Source of the DNA: a virus
Reading direction: 5' to 3' (one strand)
Length of the DNA: 32,611 nt
Virus record (IMG/VR): IMGVR_UViG_3300001593_000009
Coordinates: 1-32,611 of that record
The notes under the pieces are model-generated. The model was given only the letters and a program-made list of their open reading frames with translations. It did not search any database and was not told the origin of the DNA. Positions 5,724-14,021 of the stretch are shown here, piece by piece; within the stretch, counting starts at the first letter, position 1; the number at the start of each line of letters is the position of its first letter. The translations under genes were made by a program, and so were the position numbers.

Positions 5724-7210
5724 AAGAACTACCTAGAGTAACCCTTATAGTTTGCGACACTGTATCCCCTGGGCGGGCTTTAGCTTCATTGAGGCGTAGT
5801 TTAACTCAGATCAAGCCTGCAAAAACCATTCTATTTACAAGTGTTGGATTAGCTATAAAGGACGACATAGAAGTGGTTAAAATACCTTCCTTGAAGTCGA
5901 AGGCCGATTACAGTACTTGGATTATCCGAGAATTGCACAAGCACATAGACACGGATTTTATTCTAATCAGCCAGTGGGATAGCTACGTTTTGGACGGCGA
6001 ACTTTGGGATGACGAATTCCTGTCTGTTGATTACATTGGGGCAAGTTGGTTGGAAACGGATGGATTTTCGGTGGGCAATGGTGGATTTTCGGGGCGTTCG
6101 CGTAGGCTTATGGAGGCGGTGGCCACTGATCCAATGATTGTATCCACCCACCCAGAGGATAACATGATTTGCAAGGTCTATAGGCCCTACCTAGAAGCCA
6201 AATATGGTTTTAAATGGGCCTCGCAAGAATTGGCTGATAGATTTTCGTTCGAATTGAGGGAGCCAACCCAACCCACATTCGGATTTCACTCTTTTTTTCA
6301 TCAACCTTTTAAGGAAACTATTGTCGTTCGAAGGCTCGCAAGTTTAGGAGACGTCGTGCAGACGGAAGGCATACTCCATTATTTCCATAAAAAAGGCTAC
6401 AGGGTTGTTTTAGAGACGTTGCCGCAATTTTTTAATCTATTTTTGTTCCATTACTTCAAAATATACCGACCGGAGGAAGTTGATCCCAAGCTATTGCGGG
6501 GGGCTAAATTTGTAGATTTGGATATGTCATATGAAAGCTCCCCTGAACAACTGCATTTAAAAAGTTATTTTGAAATGGCAGGAATCAATGATGTCGAAAT
6601 AAGGAACCCTAAATTGACTTTACAGTTTAATCCCAAACTACCAGAACATAAATTATTTAGAAAATATTGTGTTCTTCACAATGACCGCCGAGGGCAAGAG
6701 GGCCGAAATATTTACGGAGTAGACTGGGATGCGGTTGTTGCGCACTTGATAGAAAAAGGATACACCGTTGTTCAGATCGGTCATGGAAAACATACAACGC
6801 CTAAAGGTGCTGTCGAGATGCGCAACATGAACGAGCCTATGTTGATGCGGTTGATTGGCGGCGCTGATCTGTTTTTAGGTTGTGATTCCGGCCCTTCGAA
6901 TATAGCCTTGGCAATGGATACGCCAGCAATAATTTGGTTCGGCTCCGTTAATCCAGATTACATCATACCAGATAAAACGAACGTAACAGTTATTTCAAAC
7001 CACAATGCCGAAAAGCCAATTTGCAGACTACCCCATTGCTGGTCTAGTGCTATTTCTACGGAAGGGGTTGAATGTTTAGAAACGTTAGGTCAAGTAAGAA
7101 TGGTAACTAAAATGTTTCAGGGAACCGAATGCGTAGAAAATGAGCCAGTACCCCCCTGCGTACGCTTCACTACGCAACAAGTTATTGACGCCATAAACCA
7201 AACGATATGA
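5720..7210 (+). CDS. DUF5672-GT9 fusion glycosyltransferase (496 aa)
   Basis: Two domains are fused. Residues about 4-190 match DUF5672: RVTLIVCDTVSPGRAL, FILISQWDSYVLDGELWDDE, YIGASW, and VGNGGFSGRSRRLME. From about residue 200 to the end a GT9/heptosyltransferase-like domain follows. It opens with RRLASLGDVVQTEGILHYF and carries the nucleotide-sugar motif GCDSGPSNIALAMDTPAIIWFG near residues 385-407. GT9 enzymes transfer heptose-like sugars from nucleotide donors to LPS, and DUF5672 is found in sugar-transfer clusters. The overlapping neighbours are methyltransferases and a GT2. It may modify virion proteins, phage DNA or the host surface; the acceptor is unknown. Confidence 0.8.
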   Translation: MKELPRVTLIVCDTVSPGRALASLRRSLTQIKPAKTILFTSVGLAIKDDIEVVKIPSLKSKADYSTWIIRELHKHIDTDFILISQWDSYVLDGELWDDEFLSVDYIGASWLETDGFSVGNGGFSGRSRRLMEAVATDPMIVSTHPEDNMICKVYRPYLEAKYGFKWASQELADRFSFELREPTQPTFGFHSFFHQPFKETIVVRRLASLGDVVQTEGILHYFHKKGYRVVLETLPQFFNLFLFHYFKIYRPEEVDPKLLRGAKFVDLDMSYESSPEQLHLKSYFEMAGINDVEIRNPKLTLQFNPKLPEHKLFRKYCVLHNDRRGQEGRNIYGVDWDAVVAHLIEKGYTVVQIGHGKHTTPKGAVEMRNMNEPMLMRLIGGADLFLGCDSGPSNIALAMDTPAIIWFGSVNPDYIIPDKTNVTVISNHNAEKPICRLPHCWSSAISTEGVECLETLGQVRMVTKMFQGTECVENEPVPPCVRFTTQQVIDAINQTI

Positions 7211-7407
7211 AAATATACAAGCTAAAAAAAGATATACGACTTGACTTTAATGACAAGGCGTTTTGCTACAAACAAGGAGATTTATTTAGAGAACAAATTG
7301 ATTCTCCACCAAATCAAAGGACGAGGAGATATTTTCATCCTATCGACGGTAGACTACCACCCATTCAAGGAGATGATAGTATAATGCAATATTTAGAGGA
7401 CAGATGA
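7207..7407 (+). CDS. hypothetical protein (66 aa)
   Basis: Not recognised. A small charged protein with aromatic residues (RLDFNDKAFCYKQGDLF, RRYFHPIDGR). Its start overlaps the glycosyltransferase stop (ATGA) and its end overlaps the next start, so it is translated as part of the glycan operon. Possibly a small domain that assists one of the transferases; this is inference only. Confidence 0.55.
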   Translation: MKIYKLKKDIRLDFNDKAFCYKQGDLFREQIDSPPNQRTRRYFHPIDGRLPPIQGDDSIMQYLEDR

Positions 7408-7721
7408 GAAATCCATTCAAAAAGAAAAAGGCCCACCGCATACGTGGTTATAGCCCTTCAAAAGAAGAACTACAGGAAGAGTTCGACAAGCTATTAAAGC
7501 ACCGAGTGGCTATGCGTTTTAAAGCTGAATTAGGCGAAGGGAAAAGCCCAATGGAATTTATGGAGTTTAGAGACAAGCATGGAGATAGGATAAGAGATGA
7601 AGAAAATACCAAACTCATTGCGGAACTAAAGGGGAAAGGATATTCCAGAGTCCATGAATTAACCAGACAGCCGGGGCAAGATATTCTTTTCAAAAAGATC
7701 ATTGGGGGTAAGCATGAATAG
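7404..7721 (+). CDS. hypothetical charged helical protein (105 aa)
   Basis: Not recognised. The N terminus is very basic (RNPFKKKKAHRIRGY). The rest is mostly charged helix (SKEELQEEFDKLLKHR, EENTKLIAELKGKGY). It is coupled on both sides by stop-start overlaps (7404-7407 and 7714-7721). It may bind nucleic acid or mediate protein contacts within the sugar cassette. Confidence 0.55.
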   Translation: MRNPFKKKKAHRIRGYSPSKEELQEEFDKLLKHRVAMRFKAELGEGKSPMEFMEFRDKHGDRIRDEENTKLIAELKGKGYSRVHELTRQPGQDILFKKIIGGKHE

Positions 7722-8283
7722 TATAACACTTGAATGGATCAGCGGTAGCGGCGAGTTGTGGCTTGAGATAATGAAGATTATTTGCATGGATACGAAAGGC
7801 AAATCAATGATTGACTTAGGGGCGTATAAAGCGCCCTATACGCCACAACTTGGTTTTCTAAAAAGGACATATGTTGATATTCAGGAACGCCAGTTAGACT
7901 TTCCGGAAGAACAACAATATTTAGTTAAGTCCGACATGGTAAAGTATCTTGAATCTTACGAACATCATTTTCAGGTAGCAATATCCTCGGATTCTCTTGA
8001 ACACCTTACTCATGAAAGAGGGCTTGCTCTTTTGGATGCCATGGAAATATGTTCGGATAAGCAGATTATATTTACTCCACTAGGGCCATTTGGAACGACC
8101 GACGACGGCCGCCCAGATAGTCATGCAAGCTCATGGACACCAGATATGCTACCGGAGTATTTGTGTATTGTATTTCCAAACTGGCATCCTGAATTGAACT
8201 TAGGAGCCTTTTTCGCCGTTCGATGCTCCGATGAAGAAAAACAAAGAATACATAACGAAATAAAAAATAAATATGTCATTTAA
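7714..8283 (+). CDS. SAM-dependent methyltransferase-like protein (189 aa)
   Basis: This is a class I Rossmann methyltransferase of the small Methyltransf_11/23 sort. Motif I-like MIDLGAYKAPYTPQ is followed by a strand ending YVDIQER. A motif IV/V-like segment, AISSDSLEHLTHERGLALLD, matches the S/C-x-x-x-x-EH pattern of this family, and the next strand is IIFTPLGP. The start is taken at ATG 7714 (MNSITLEW) rather than the in-frame TTG at 7702. The context suggests a small-molecule or sugar substrate. Family reasonably sure, substrate unknown. Confidence 0.65.
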   Translation: MNSITLEWISGSGELWLEIMKIICMDTKGKSMIDLGAYKAPYTPQLGFLKRTYVDIQERQLDFPEEQQYLVKSDMVKYLESYEHHFQVAISSDSLEHLTHERGLALLDAMEICSDKQIIFTPLGPFGTTDDGRPDSHASSWTPDMLPEYLCIVFPNWHPELNLGAFFAVRCSDEEKQRIHNEIKNKYVI

Positions 8284-8962
8284 GGAACAATATCAACAAG
8301 CGGAAGTTAACGCCATGATATCGGCGTCAATAGGACTGTGTATAGATCAGGCGATACAAAGAAAGTCTAAGTTAACGCCATTGGCGTTGTCTGTCCCGGC
8401 TCTTAGTTCTTTGCGGATCAGGCACCTGATGAATTTGCTTGGCAACATTTCTTACAATTACCTAGAAGTTGGAGTCCATAAATCGGGGTTGTTCTGCTCA
8501 ACCATTTGCGGAAATCCTAACCTGGGTGCAGTCACCGCCATAGATAGCTGGGAGTCAGACGAAACTAGTGAAGACAAAGCGGAAATTCAATTTGATGAAA
8601 ATACGGCCATGCTCAAGCCGTTGAATACTAAGTTTTCGAAAATAAAATCCGATGCGTTTTCGGCTGATCTTTCGAAAGTATTAGGGCCTATTGATCTTTT
8701 CTTATACGACGCAGGGCACTCCTATGAAGATCAAAAAAATGCTCTTATATACTATAAGCCTGTTTTGAATGATTACGTTACCTACTGTTGCGATGATTGG
8801 ACTTACGAAAGAGTCAAGGAGGGAACAATGGCCGGAATAGATGAAGGTGGATATGAAATACTTCACAAATGGGAATTGATTAACGAAACTCTTGGCGATG
8901 GACATTTGAACGAGGAATGGTGGCGGGGATATGGCGTATTCCTATTAAAAAAGAAGCCATGA
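8273..8962 (+). CDS. class I SAM methyltransferase, Methyltransf_24-like (229 aa)
   Basis: The SAM-binding motif is YLEVGVHKSGLFCSTI (about residues 63-78), followed by a strand with acidic end VTAIDSWESD. The motif after it is IDLFLYDAGHSYEDQKNAL, where the D-x-x-H pattern is typical of the Methyltransf_24 group that often acts on sugars or glycan-linked substrates. A Trp/Asp-rich late segment (CCDDWTYERVKEG) follows. It overlaps both neighbours by a few bases. It probably methylates the sugar transferred by the flanking glycosyltransferases; that link is inferred from context. Confidence 0.75.
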   Translation: MSFKEQYQQAEVNAMISASIGLCIDQAIQRKSKLTPLALSVPALSSLRIRHLMNLLGNISYNYLEVGVHKSGLFCSTICGNPNLGAVTAIDSWESDETSEDKAEIQFDENTAMLKPLNTKFSKIKSDAFSADLSKVLGPIDLFLYDAGHSYEDQKNALIYYKPVLNDYVTYCCDDWTYERVKEGTMAGIDEGGYEILHKWELINETLGDGHLNEEWWRGYGVFLLKKKP

Positions 8963-9708
8963 GTAAGAGACTAGGGGGGACGCAATTCGTTATCGATGGA
9001 CTGACCTACGATTACTGCTTTAAGGAATCTATTCAATCGATGCAGGAATTTTGCGACGAAGTCGTTATCGTAGATGCCGGAAGTCGTGACGGGACGGTAG
9101 AGGTTTTGAAAACTTTGGAGAATGAAAAGACAAAAATTATCTATTTGGATCGGGAAGAATGGGACAGCCTACATGGCTGGGCTAAACTAAACCACTTCTC
9201 TAACAAGGCGATTGCGGAACTTACCGCCGAATGGAATTTTTACCAACAAAGCGATGAGGTTGTCCATGAAAAATGCCATAAATCAATCAGGGAAGCCGTT
9301 GATTACGGAACTGCTGAAGCCTATCTAGTGAGCCGGATTAACCTTTGGAATACCCCATATGAAATGCTGAATGTAAAAGGGAATAGAAATCCTTGCAGTA
9401 CCCAGGTAATCCGCTTGGCAAAGTCACAGTACATGACAGGCGGCGATGCGGAAAGTATCTATGCTCCAGCAAGTGGTGCTTACTTGGATCGAATAAGGAT
9501 TTACCATTTCGGGTTTGTCCGTAATAAAGAGGTTCACGCAGACAAGATACGGAACATGCAAGCCAATGTTTTTGAAGTAGGGGTAGATAAAAAATTGGAT
9601 GGAATGACCACGTTTGATCCCAGTAAGTGGTTCGGACCAGAAGACCTTTTGCCAGTACCGGAAATTCTTCCTGCCATCATGGACCAATGGTGTTTGGAAA
9701 GAATGTAA
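8959..9708 (+). CDS. GT2-family glycosyltransferase (249 aa)
   Basis: A GT-A fold glycosyltransferase. The start is placed at ATG 8959, overlapping the previous TGA, which gives MSKRLGGTQFVIDGLTYDYC. The nucleotide-binding strand reads EFCDEVVIVDAGSRDGTVEVL (near residues 30-50). The aspartate-containing metal region is a variant (YQQSDEVVHEKC) in place of a DxD. The protein is short for GT2, as in many phage and capsule versions. It closes the overlapping operon that began at 5592. It probably adds one sugar to a phage or host acceptor. Confidence 0.75.
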   Translation: MSKRLGGTQFVIDGLTYDYCFKESIQSMQEFCDEVVIVDAGSRDGTVEVLKTLENEKTKIIYLDREEWDSLHGWAKLNHFSNKAIAELTAEWNFYQQSDEVVHEKCHKSIREAVDYGTAEAYLVSRINLWNTPYEMLNVKGNRNPCSTQVIRLAKSQYMTGGDAESIYAPASGAYLDRIRIYHFGFVRNKEVHADKIRNMQANVFEVGVDKKLDGMTTFDPSKWFGPEDLLPVPEILPAIMDQWCLERM

Positions 9709-9729
9709 AATAATCATTAACTTAGCCTT

Positions 9730-9951
9730 ATGGCTAAAATAAAGCGCACCGTTAAGAAATTACCAGAATACCCATCCGACCACAAGTTGGGCATCGTAGT
9801 TCCGGAAGGTGGCTCTGATTGTGCTAAATGCCATTTCTGGGATGGGAAGGATTGCGAGAACAAATACTATAGGGAATGGAACAATGGCTCGGGCGAAATT
9901 CCTGTTGCGCCAGAAAAGTACTGTTGTGATTTTTTTGCAACTAAAAAGTAA
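9730..9951 (+). CDS. small Cys-rich protein (73 aa)
   Basis: Five Cys residues in the C-terminal half (DCAKCHFWDGKDC and YCCDFF) could bind a zinc ion or an iron-sulfur cluster. Proteins with this C-x-x-C-x-F-W...C...YCCDFF pattern are frequent in tailed phages near packaging genes and are sometimes labelled HiPIP-like; the function is unproven. The N terminus is basic. It is separated from the glycosyltransferase by 21 bp. Confidence 0.6.
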   Translation: MAKIKRTVKKLPEYPSDHKLGIVVPEGGSDCAKCHFWDGKDCENKYYREWNNGSGEIPVAPEKYCCDFFATKK

Positions 9952-9956
9952 ATACA

Positions 9957-10166
9957 ATGAATGACTTGTTGAACCCTGGAAGTATTTGGATAGGTCCACC
10001 TCCAAAGGATGGAGCCATTTTAACTCCGCATGGGAATACTCTTGAAAAGGAAGAACCAACAAAAGACAGATTCCAGTGGGATGAAGCCACTCAAACTCTT
10101 AAACAAATTAACAATGGCAAAAATAAGAGTAATAAAACCAAAGGAGAAAGGCCAGCACAAGATTAA
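9957..10166 (+). CDS. hypothetical protein (69 aa)
   Basis: Not recognised. A hydrophilic protein with a Pro/Gly-rich start (SIWIGPPPKDGAILTP) and a Lys/Asn-rich tail. It starts 5 bp after the previous stop, and the next gene begins inside its 3' end in another frame. Confidence 0.45.
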   Translation: MNDLLNPGSIWIGPPPKDGAILTPHGNTLEKEEPTKDRFQWDEATQTLKQINNGKNKSNKTKGERPAQD

Positions 10167-10314
10167 ATTTAAGGTCGGCGGCCTTCATAAGTCTACAGGA
10201 ACCGCCAGCGATAAGCCCGTTTCCGCCGCTAAACACACCGAAGCCGCAAGCGGCAAACTTGGCCCGTTAGCTAAAAAGCAAGAACAGTTTTACGAGAACG
10301 TATTGAAACATTGA
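10114..10314 (+). CDS. small basic protein (66 aa)
   Basis: The start is taken at ATG 10114 (MAKIRVIKPKEKGQHK), because residues from an upstream ATG at 10030 would be a shadow of the preceding gene. It is a strongly basic, low-hydrophobicity protein ending in a helix (LGPLAKKQEQFYENVLKH). The SGKLG..AKKQE-type ending recurs in small phage proteins near packaging genes, by impression only. Function unknown. Confidence 0.5.
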   Translation: MAKIRVIKPKEKGQHKIKFKVGGLHKSTGTASDKPVSAAKHTEAASGKLGPLAKKQEQFYENVLKH

Positions 10315-10315
10315 T

Positions 10316-10993
10316 ATGCTCAAACACGTACAAGGGAAAATTGTGGTTAAGGTAAACCATGAACATAAGCGTAGGCACAGAATGGATAATGGTGAAGTGT
10401 TGATTCTGGAGAGAGGGTGGAATAACCTTAATAGGAGGGAAGTGAGTGAAGTAAATGCAATTGTAATTTCCGGCGAAGGATTAAAAGAAGGAGTTGAGAT
10501 ACTTCTGTCTCACAATGCGGTCCATGAAACTTTTAGGATTACTAACCACGGCCATTTGAGCGGGCAAAAGATAGCCGACCGTATAGAATACTATTCAATC
10601 CCGCAAGACAATGCTTTCTTCTGGTTGGATGGGGAAACATGGCGACCCGTGAAAGGATATGCCACCGCCCTCCGTGTTTTCAAACCTTATTTTGGCATCT
10701 TATTGGGAATAGAGCCGACGCTGATTAAAAATGTGTTGTATATTACATCTGGGAAATTGTCTGGGAAAATCGTCCACACACTTAGGGCATGCGACTATGA
10801 GCTGATTTTTCAAGGGTTAGATGGCAGAGAAAATAGAATCATACGTTGTCGTCATTACGAAGATGAAGACAACGAACGCGAAGAAATTGTCGCCATTCGA
10901 GATGATTTAACTAAGGAACTTAAAACCGGGAAACTATTAGTCGGCTTATCTGCGTTTGACGCTAAGCCTTTAAAAGAACTTGTTAATGCCTGA
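10316..10993 (+). CDS. unknown beta-rich protein, possibly GroES-like fold (225 aa)
   Basis: Not securely recognised. The first ~105 residues run like a Cpn10 barrel: GKIVVKVNHEHK at the start, a loop, then EVNAIVISGEGLKEGVEILL, and IEYYSIPQDNAFFW where GroES has its closing strand. The second half (GYATALRVFKPYFGIL onward) is also beta-rich and ends in a Glu/Asp-rich helix. It lies 2 bp after the previous gene and overlaps the next by 8 nt, just before the packaging genes. The fold comparison is by eye and weak. A different packaging-associated role is equally possible. Confidence 0.5.
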   Translation: MLKHVQGKIVVKVNHEHKRRHRMDNGEVLILERGWNNLNRREVSEVNAIVISGEGLKEGVEILLSHNAVHETFRITNHGHLSGQKIADRIEYYSIPQDNAFFWLDGETWRPVKGYATALRVFKPYFGILLGIEPTLIKNVLYITSGKLSGKIVHTLRACDYELIFQGLDGRENRIIRCRHYEDEDNEREEIVAIRDDLTKELKTGKLLVGLSAFDAKPLKELVNA

Positions 10994-11336
10994 AGAACTG
11001 GACTATAAAAAACTGTATGAGCAGGAGCAAAAAAAAGTCGCATTACTGACTGAAAAAATTGCAGGTTACGAAGGCCCGAGCAAGGCAAAACTGTACTACG
11101 CTATCAATAGACAAGTATCTGACTTGGCGGATATGATTAATTCAAAAAGTTTAAAAAATATTGACATTTCGGATGGGGCGGATAAGAGTATTGATAAGAT
11201 GAAAATAGTATGGGGGGCGGTAAAGTCACTTTGCGAAATTCTTCCATTGTTGGCGGTATCTGCCGGCATTACAGGAAACGAAAAGGAGGATTTGAAAACT
11301 CCATTCATTGAAACCATAGCTGAAACACGAAAATGA
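10986..11336 (+). CDS. small helical protein; terminase small subunit candidate by position (116 aa)
   Basis: The start is ATG 10986, giving MPEELDYKKLYEQEQKK. An N-terminal coiled-coil-like helix (KLYEQEQKKVALLTEKI) is followed by more helices and a hydrophobic segment (LCEILPLLAVSAGI). Small terminase subunits often combine a short helical DNA-binding part with an oligomerising helix, and this gene lies just upstream of the large subunit with one endonuclease gene between. No HTH motif is clear, so the assignment is positional only. Confidence 0.45.
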   Translation: MPEELDYKKLYEQEQKKVALLTEKIAGYEGPSKAKLYYAINRQVSDLADMINSKSLKNIDISDGADKSIDKMKIVWGAVKSLCEILPLLAVSAGITGNEKEDLKTPFIETIAETRK

Positions 11337-11959
11337 ATATGTGGAATAGAATAGAATATAAATATGGTGAGCAAGTAGGGGAAGCAATTTTTTTGCATAA
11401 TGTAGACAATAATGCCAAAAGGAGATTCGCCGCCTTTAGGTGCGTTTGTGGCAATAAATTCATATCCCAGATATACAAGGTGAAGACCTGCGAAACCAGA
11501 AGTTGCGGGTGCTTGCATAAAAAGGCAACTTCAGCGGCCAATTCTAGGCATAAGCTAAAAGGACACAAGCTTTACGGAGTTTGGAGCAGCATGAAGTCTA
11601 GGTGCTACACTCCGTCCGTTACGCAATACAAAGACTATGGAGGAAGAGGCGTGACCGTATGTGAAGAGTGGAGGGACGACTTCATGTCGTTCTTTAGATG
11701 GGCAATAGCTAATGGATGGGAAGAAGGACTGCAATTAGACAAAGATTTAAAAGGTGATGGCCTTATTTATTCCCCTTCCACATGCATGTTCATAACTCCA
11801 AAGTCAAATTCAAATAAAAGAAGGACAAGCAGGCTAATAACACATAATAATCAGACAAAAACAGTTTCCCAATGGGCTGATGATTTAAATATATCATTGA
11901 AAAATCTTTATCAGCGGCTTTCAAGAGGATGGAGCATTGAAAAATGTCTTAATGGCTGA
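11333..11959 (+). CDS. HNH-type homing endonuclease (208 aa)
   Basis: Residues about 35-62 carry a zinc-like pair (CVCG ... SCGCLHKK). The middle has the signature of phage free-standing HNH homing enzymes: LYGVWSSMKSRCYTP, YKDYGGRGVTVCEEW, and a degenerate HNH segment LQLDKDLKGDGLIYSPSTCMF. The C-terminal part (TVSQWADDLNISLKNLYQRL) is a NUMOD/HTH-like DNA-recognition segment. It overlaps both neighbours (11333-11336 and 11952-11959) and sits immediately before the terminase start, a usual place for such elements. It probably spreads by cutting phages that lack it. Confidence 0.72.
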   Translation: MNMWNRIEYKYGEQVGEAIFLHNVDNNAKRRFAAFRCVCGNKFISQIYKVKTCETRSCGCLHKKATSAANSRHKLKGHKLYGVWSSMKSRCYTPSVTQYKDYGGRGVTVCEEWRDDFMSFFRWAIANGWEEGLQLDKDLKGDGLIYSPSTCMFITPKSNSNKRRTSRLITHNNQTKTVSQWADDLNISLKNLYQRLSRGWSIEKCLNG

Positions 11960-14021
11960 AACAACAAAAATATACGGATCAACCATCTATCTGCCAGACC
12001 AGCCGCCACTTGAAGTTATCGACGGGTATGGACTACCATTAGATGATCAAGTTTGGGTTAGAAAAGAATTGCCAGACTATTTTGATAACATTTCATTTGA
12101 CGAGGATAAAAATGCAATCTTAACTCCGCAGCAAAAGGCATATGCTACACTCGAAGTGCATAAATGCAAAAAAGGTTATTGGTATTTTAATAGAGGCATC
12201 CCAACTTATATAACAGGTAAAAACTATTTTTATTGGCAATGGTGGAAATTAGAGGATGACATCTACCCTGATGCAAGAATGGCCGATAGAAATTATTTTC
12301 TATTTCTGGAACACTGGGAAAATGTATTGTGGTGTATAGGAATCGGGAGAGGCAAGAAGCGACGCGAAGGGGCAAGCTCTCAGGCCACATCTAATTTGAT
12401 TTACGAGTGTATATTTTTTACCAATAGCAATTGCGGTCTGGTCAGCAAAACAAATACGGATAGCAGGGAGACTTTTCTTGAAATGGTTACTTTTGGGTAC
12501 AACCAACTCCCGGTATTCTTAAAACCAAGGCAACTAAACAGGGCAGATAGCGTAACCGAGTTGGTGTTTGCAGTCAAGATAAACAAGGGTGAAGTTAGTG
12601 GTAAGGGGATGCGATGTAAGGTGAACTACCGGGCACCAGTAGAAAATGCGTACGATAGGGGAAGGATTAGCCGTGGTCTTTGGGATGAAGGAGGTAAGTG
12701 GCCGTTAGATGTTAAATTCTCCAAGTTTATATCTAAGGTCACCAAGACGATGATAAAGGGAGCCAAGCGTGTTGGGTTTGCAGAATGCCCCTCTACTGTA
12801 AATGAAATGACAAAAGGTGGTGGCGCTGAGTATAAAAAGTTTTGGGATGCGGCCAATCAGTTTAAGAACCCGGGTAAGAAAACAAAGAATAGGTTTGTAA
12901 CTTACTTCACCCCGGCCTACGATAACTACGAAGGGTTTATTGATAAATATGGCATGTCTGTTATAGACGAACCCACAGAAGAACAGTATAAATACCTGGT
13001 TGAAAAATGGGTAGTCAAAGACCCAAACACCGGCGAAACCATATCCGAAATTTCGGAAGAAGATATACAACTAGGGGCAAGAAAATATATCTACAGTCGG
13101 AGGGAAGGGCTAGATTCTGAATTATTGGAGGAAGAAATTCGTCAGAATCCCTGCACTATAAAAGAGATGTTTGAGGCGGCCAACACAGATTCTGTTTTCA
13201 ATTCTCATAAAATACATCTTCGCCAAAGCGAACTTGAGGAAAACAAAATTCCGAAAAGAACCATTTTATACTATAGGGATTTGGATCAAATAGTAAAATG
13301 GCGGGATGTTGATCCAAAAGAAAATAGTTTTCATTGGCGATGCACAGACATATTAAAGCCCGAAGACGCTAATAAGTTTGTTATCGTAGATGGGGTTAGG
13401 ATGCCGGTCCGAACGCATATCGGAGCTATGGCCGTGGACGGGTATAGCAATAGCCAAGGCGGTAGGAAATACGGATCGAAGGCGTCAGGATGGGTTGGGC
13501 TTAAATTCGACATACAAAACCCGTACAACACTGGTAAACCAATTCAGCATCTATACGGGCGTCCATCTACAAAAGAAATTCTACACGAGCAGGTAATGCT
13601 TTGCGCAGAATACAATTCGTTTTTGGTTTGGTACGAACACAATGCAGACGATTACCTGAGTTATTTTAAAGACAGGGGGAGATTGGGTTATTTGGGCAGA
13701 TACCCGATGAGTACAATTGATCCAACCAAAAGAAAAGACCCTGACAGATTCAGGGGATTTCCAACTACCCCCTTCAGTTTAACAAAACAATTAGATACCG
13801 GGATAGCCTATGTCGAAAATTATTGTCCGCTAATTGACTTTGAGGAATTGTTGGCTAATCTTCTTTTATTCGATCCATACGACCGCACCGCCTTTGATAC
13901 AGTGGTATCCTTCTTAATTCTTTTGGTCGTGTTGATGGAGCCTGACGCAAAACCGCCGCCAAGAAAAAGCCCGTTGGTAAAAGTGTATGAGAACCCTAAT
14001 TACACACCAACGGTGAACTGA
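11952..14021 (+). CDS. terL: terminase large subunit (689 aa)
   Basis: The ATPase-nuclease motor that packages and cuts phage DNA. The start is ATG 11952 (MAETTKIYG), not the TTG at 11937. The ATPase domain has a deviant Walker A at residues 130-142 (GIGRGKKRREGAS) in place of GxxGxGKT/S. Walker B is GLWDEGG with D245-E246. The nuclease domain (about 480-680) begins at AVDGYSNSQGG with Asp496 and ends with the acidic cluster FDPYDRTAFD near 640. The length is normal. The 5' end overlaps the homing endonuclease and the 3' end overlaps a leftward gene by 26 nt. Confidence 0.85.
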   Translation: MAETTKIYGSTIYLPDQPPLEVIDGYGLPLDDQVWVRKELPDYFDNISFDEDKNAILTPQQKAYATLEVHKCKKGYWYFNRGIPTYITGKNYFYWQWWKLEDDIYPDARMADRNYFLFLEHWENVLWCIGIGRGKKRREGASSQATSNLIYECIFFTNSNCGLVSKTNTDSRETFLEMVTFGYNQLPVFLKPRQLNRADSVTELVFAVKINKGEVSGKGMRCKVNYRAPVENAYDRGRISRGLWDEGGKWPLDVKFSKFISKVTKTMIKGAKRVGFAECPSTVNEMTKGGGAEYKKFWDAANQFKNPGKKTKNRFVTYFTPAYDNYEGFIDKYGMSVIDEPTEEQYKYLVEKWVVKDPNTGETISEISEEDIQLGARKYIYSRREGLDSELLEEEIRQNPCTIKEMFEAANTDSVFNSHKIHLRQSELEENKIPKRTILYYRDLDQIVKWRDVDPKENSFHWRCTDILKPEDANKFVIVDGVRMPVRTHIGAMAVDGYSNSQGGRKYGSKASGWVGLKFDIQNPYNTGKPIQHLYGRPSTKEILHEQVMLCAEYNSFLVWYEHNADDYLSYFKDRGRLGYLGRYPMSTIDPTKRKDPDRFRGFPTTPFSLTKQLDTGIAYVENYCPLIDFEELLANLLLFDPYDRTAFDTVVSFLILLVVLMEPDAKPPPRKSPLVKVYENPNYTPTVN

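Noticed and set aside
10030-10113. Longer start for the small basic protein
   Set aside because: The extra 28 residues are a frame-shifted copy of the 9957-10166 gene and match no pattern; ATG 10114 gives a compact basic protein.
11096-11518. Leftward 140-codon frame before the terminase
   Set aside because: Antisense to two coherent rightward genes. The product is a hydrophobic shadow without start signals.
12705-13070. Leftward 121-codon frame inside the terminase
   Set aside because: Opposes the Walker B region of the terminase. Phe/Leu-rich shadow composition.
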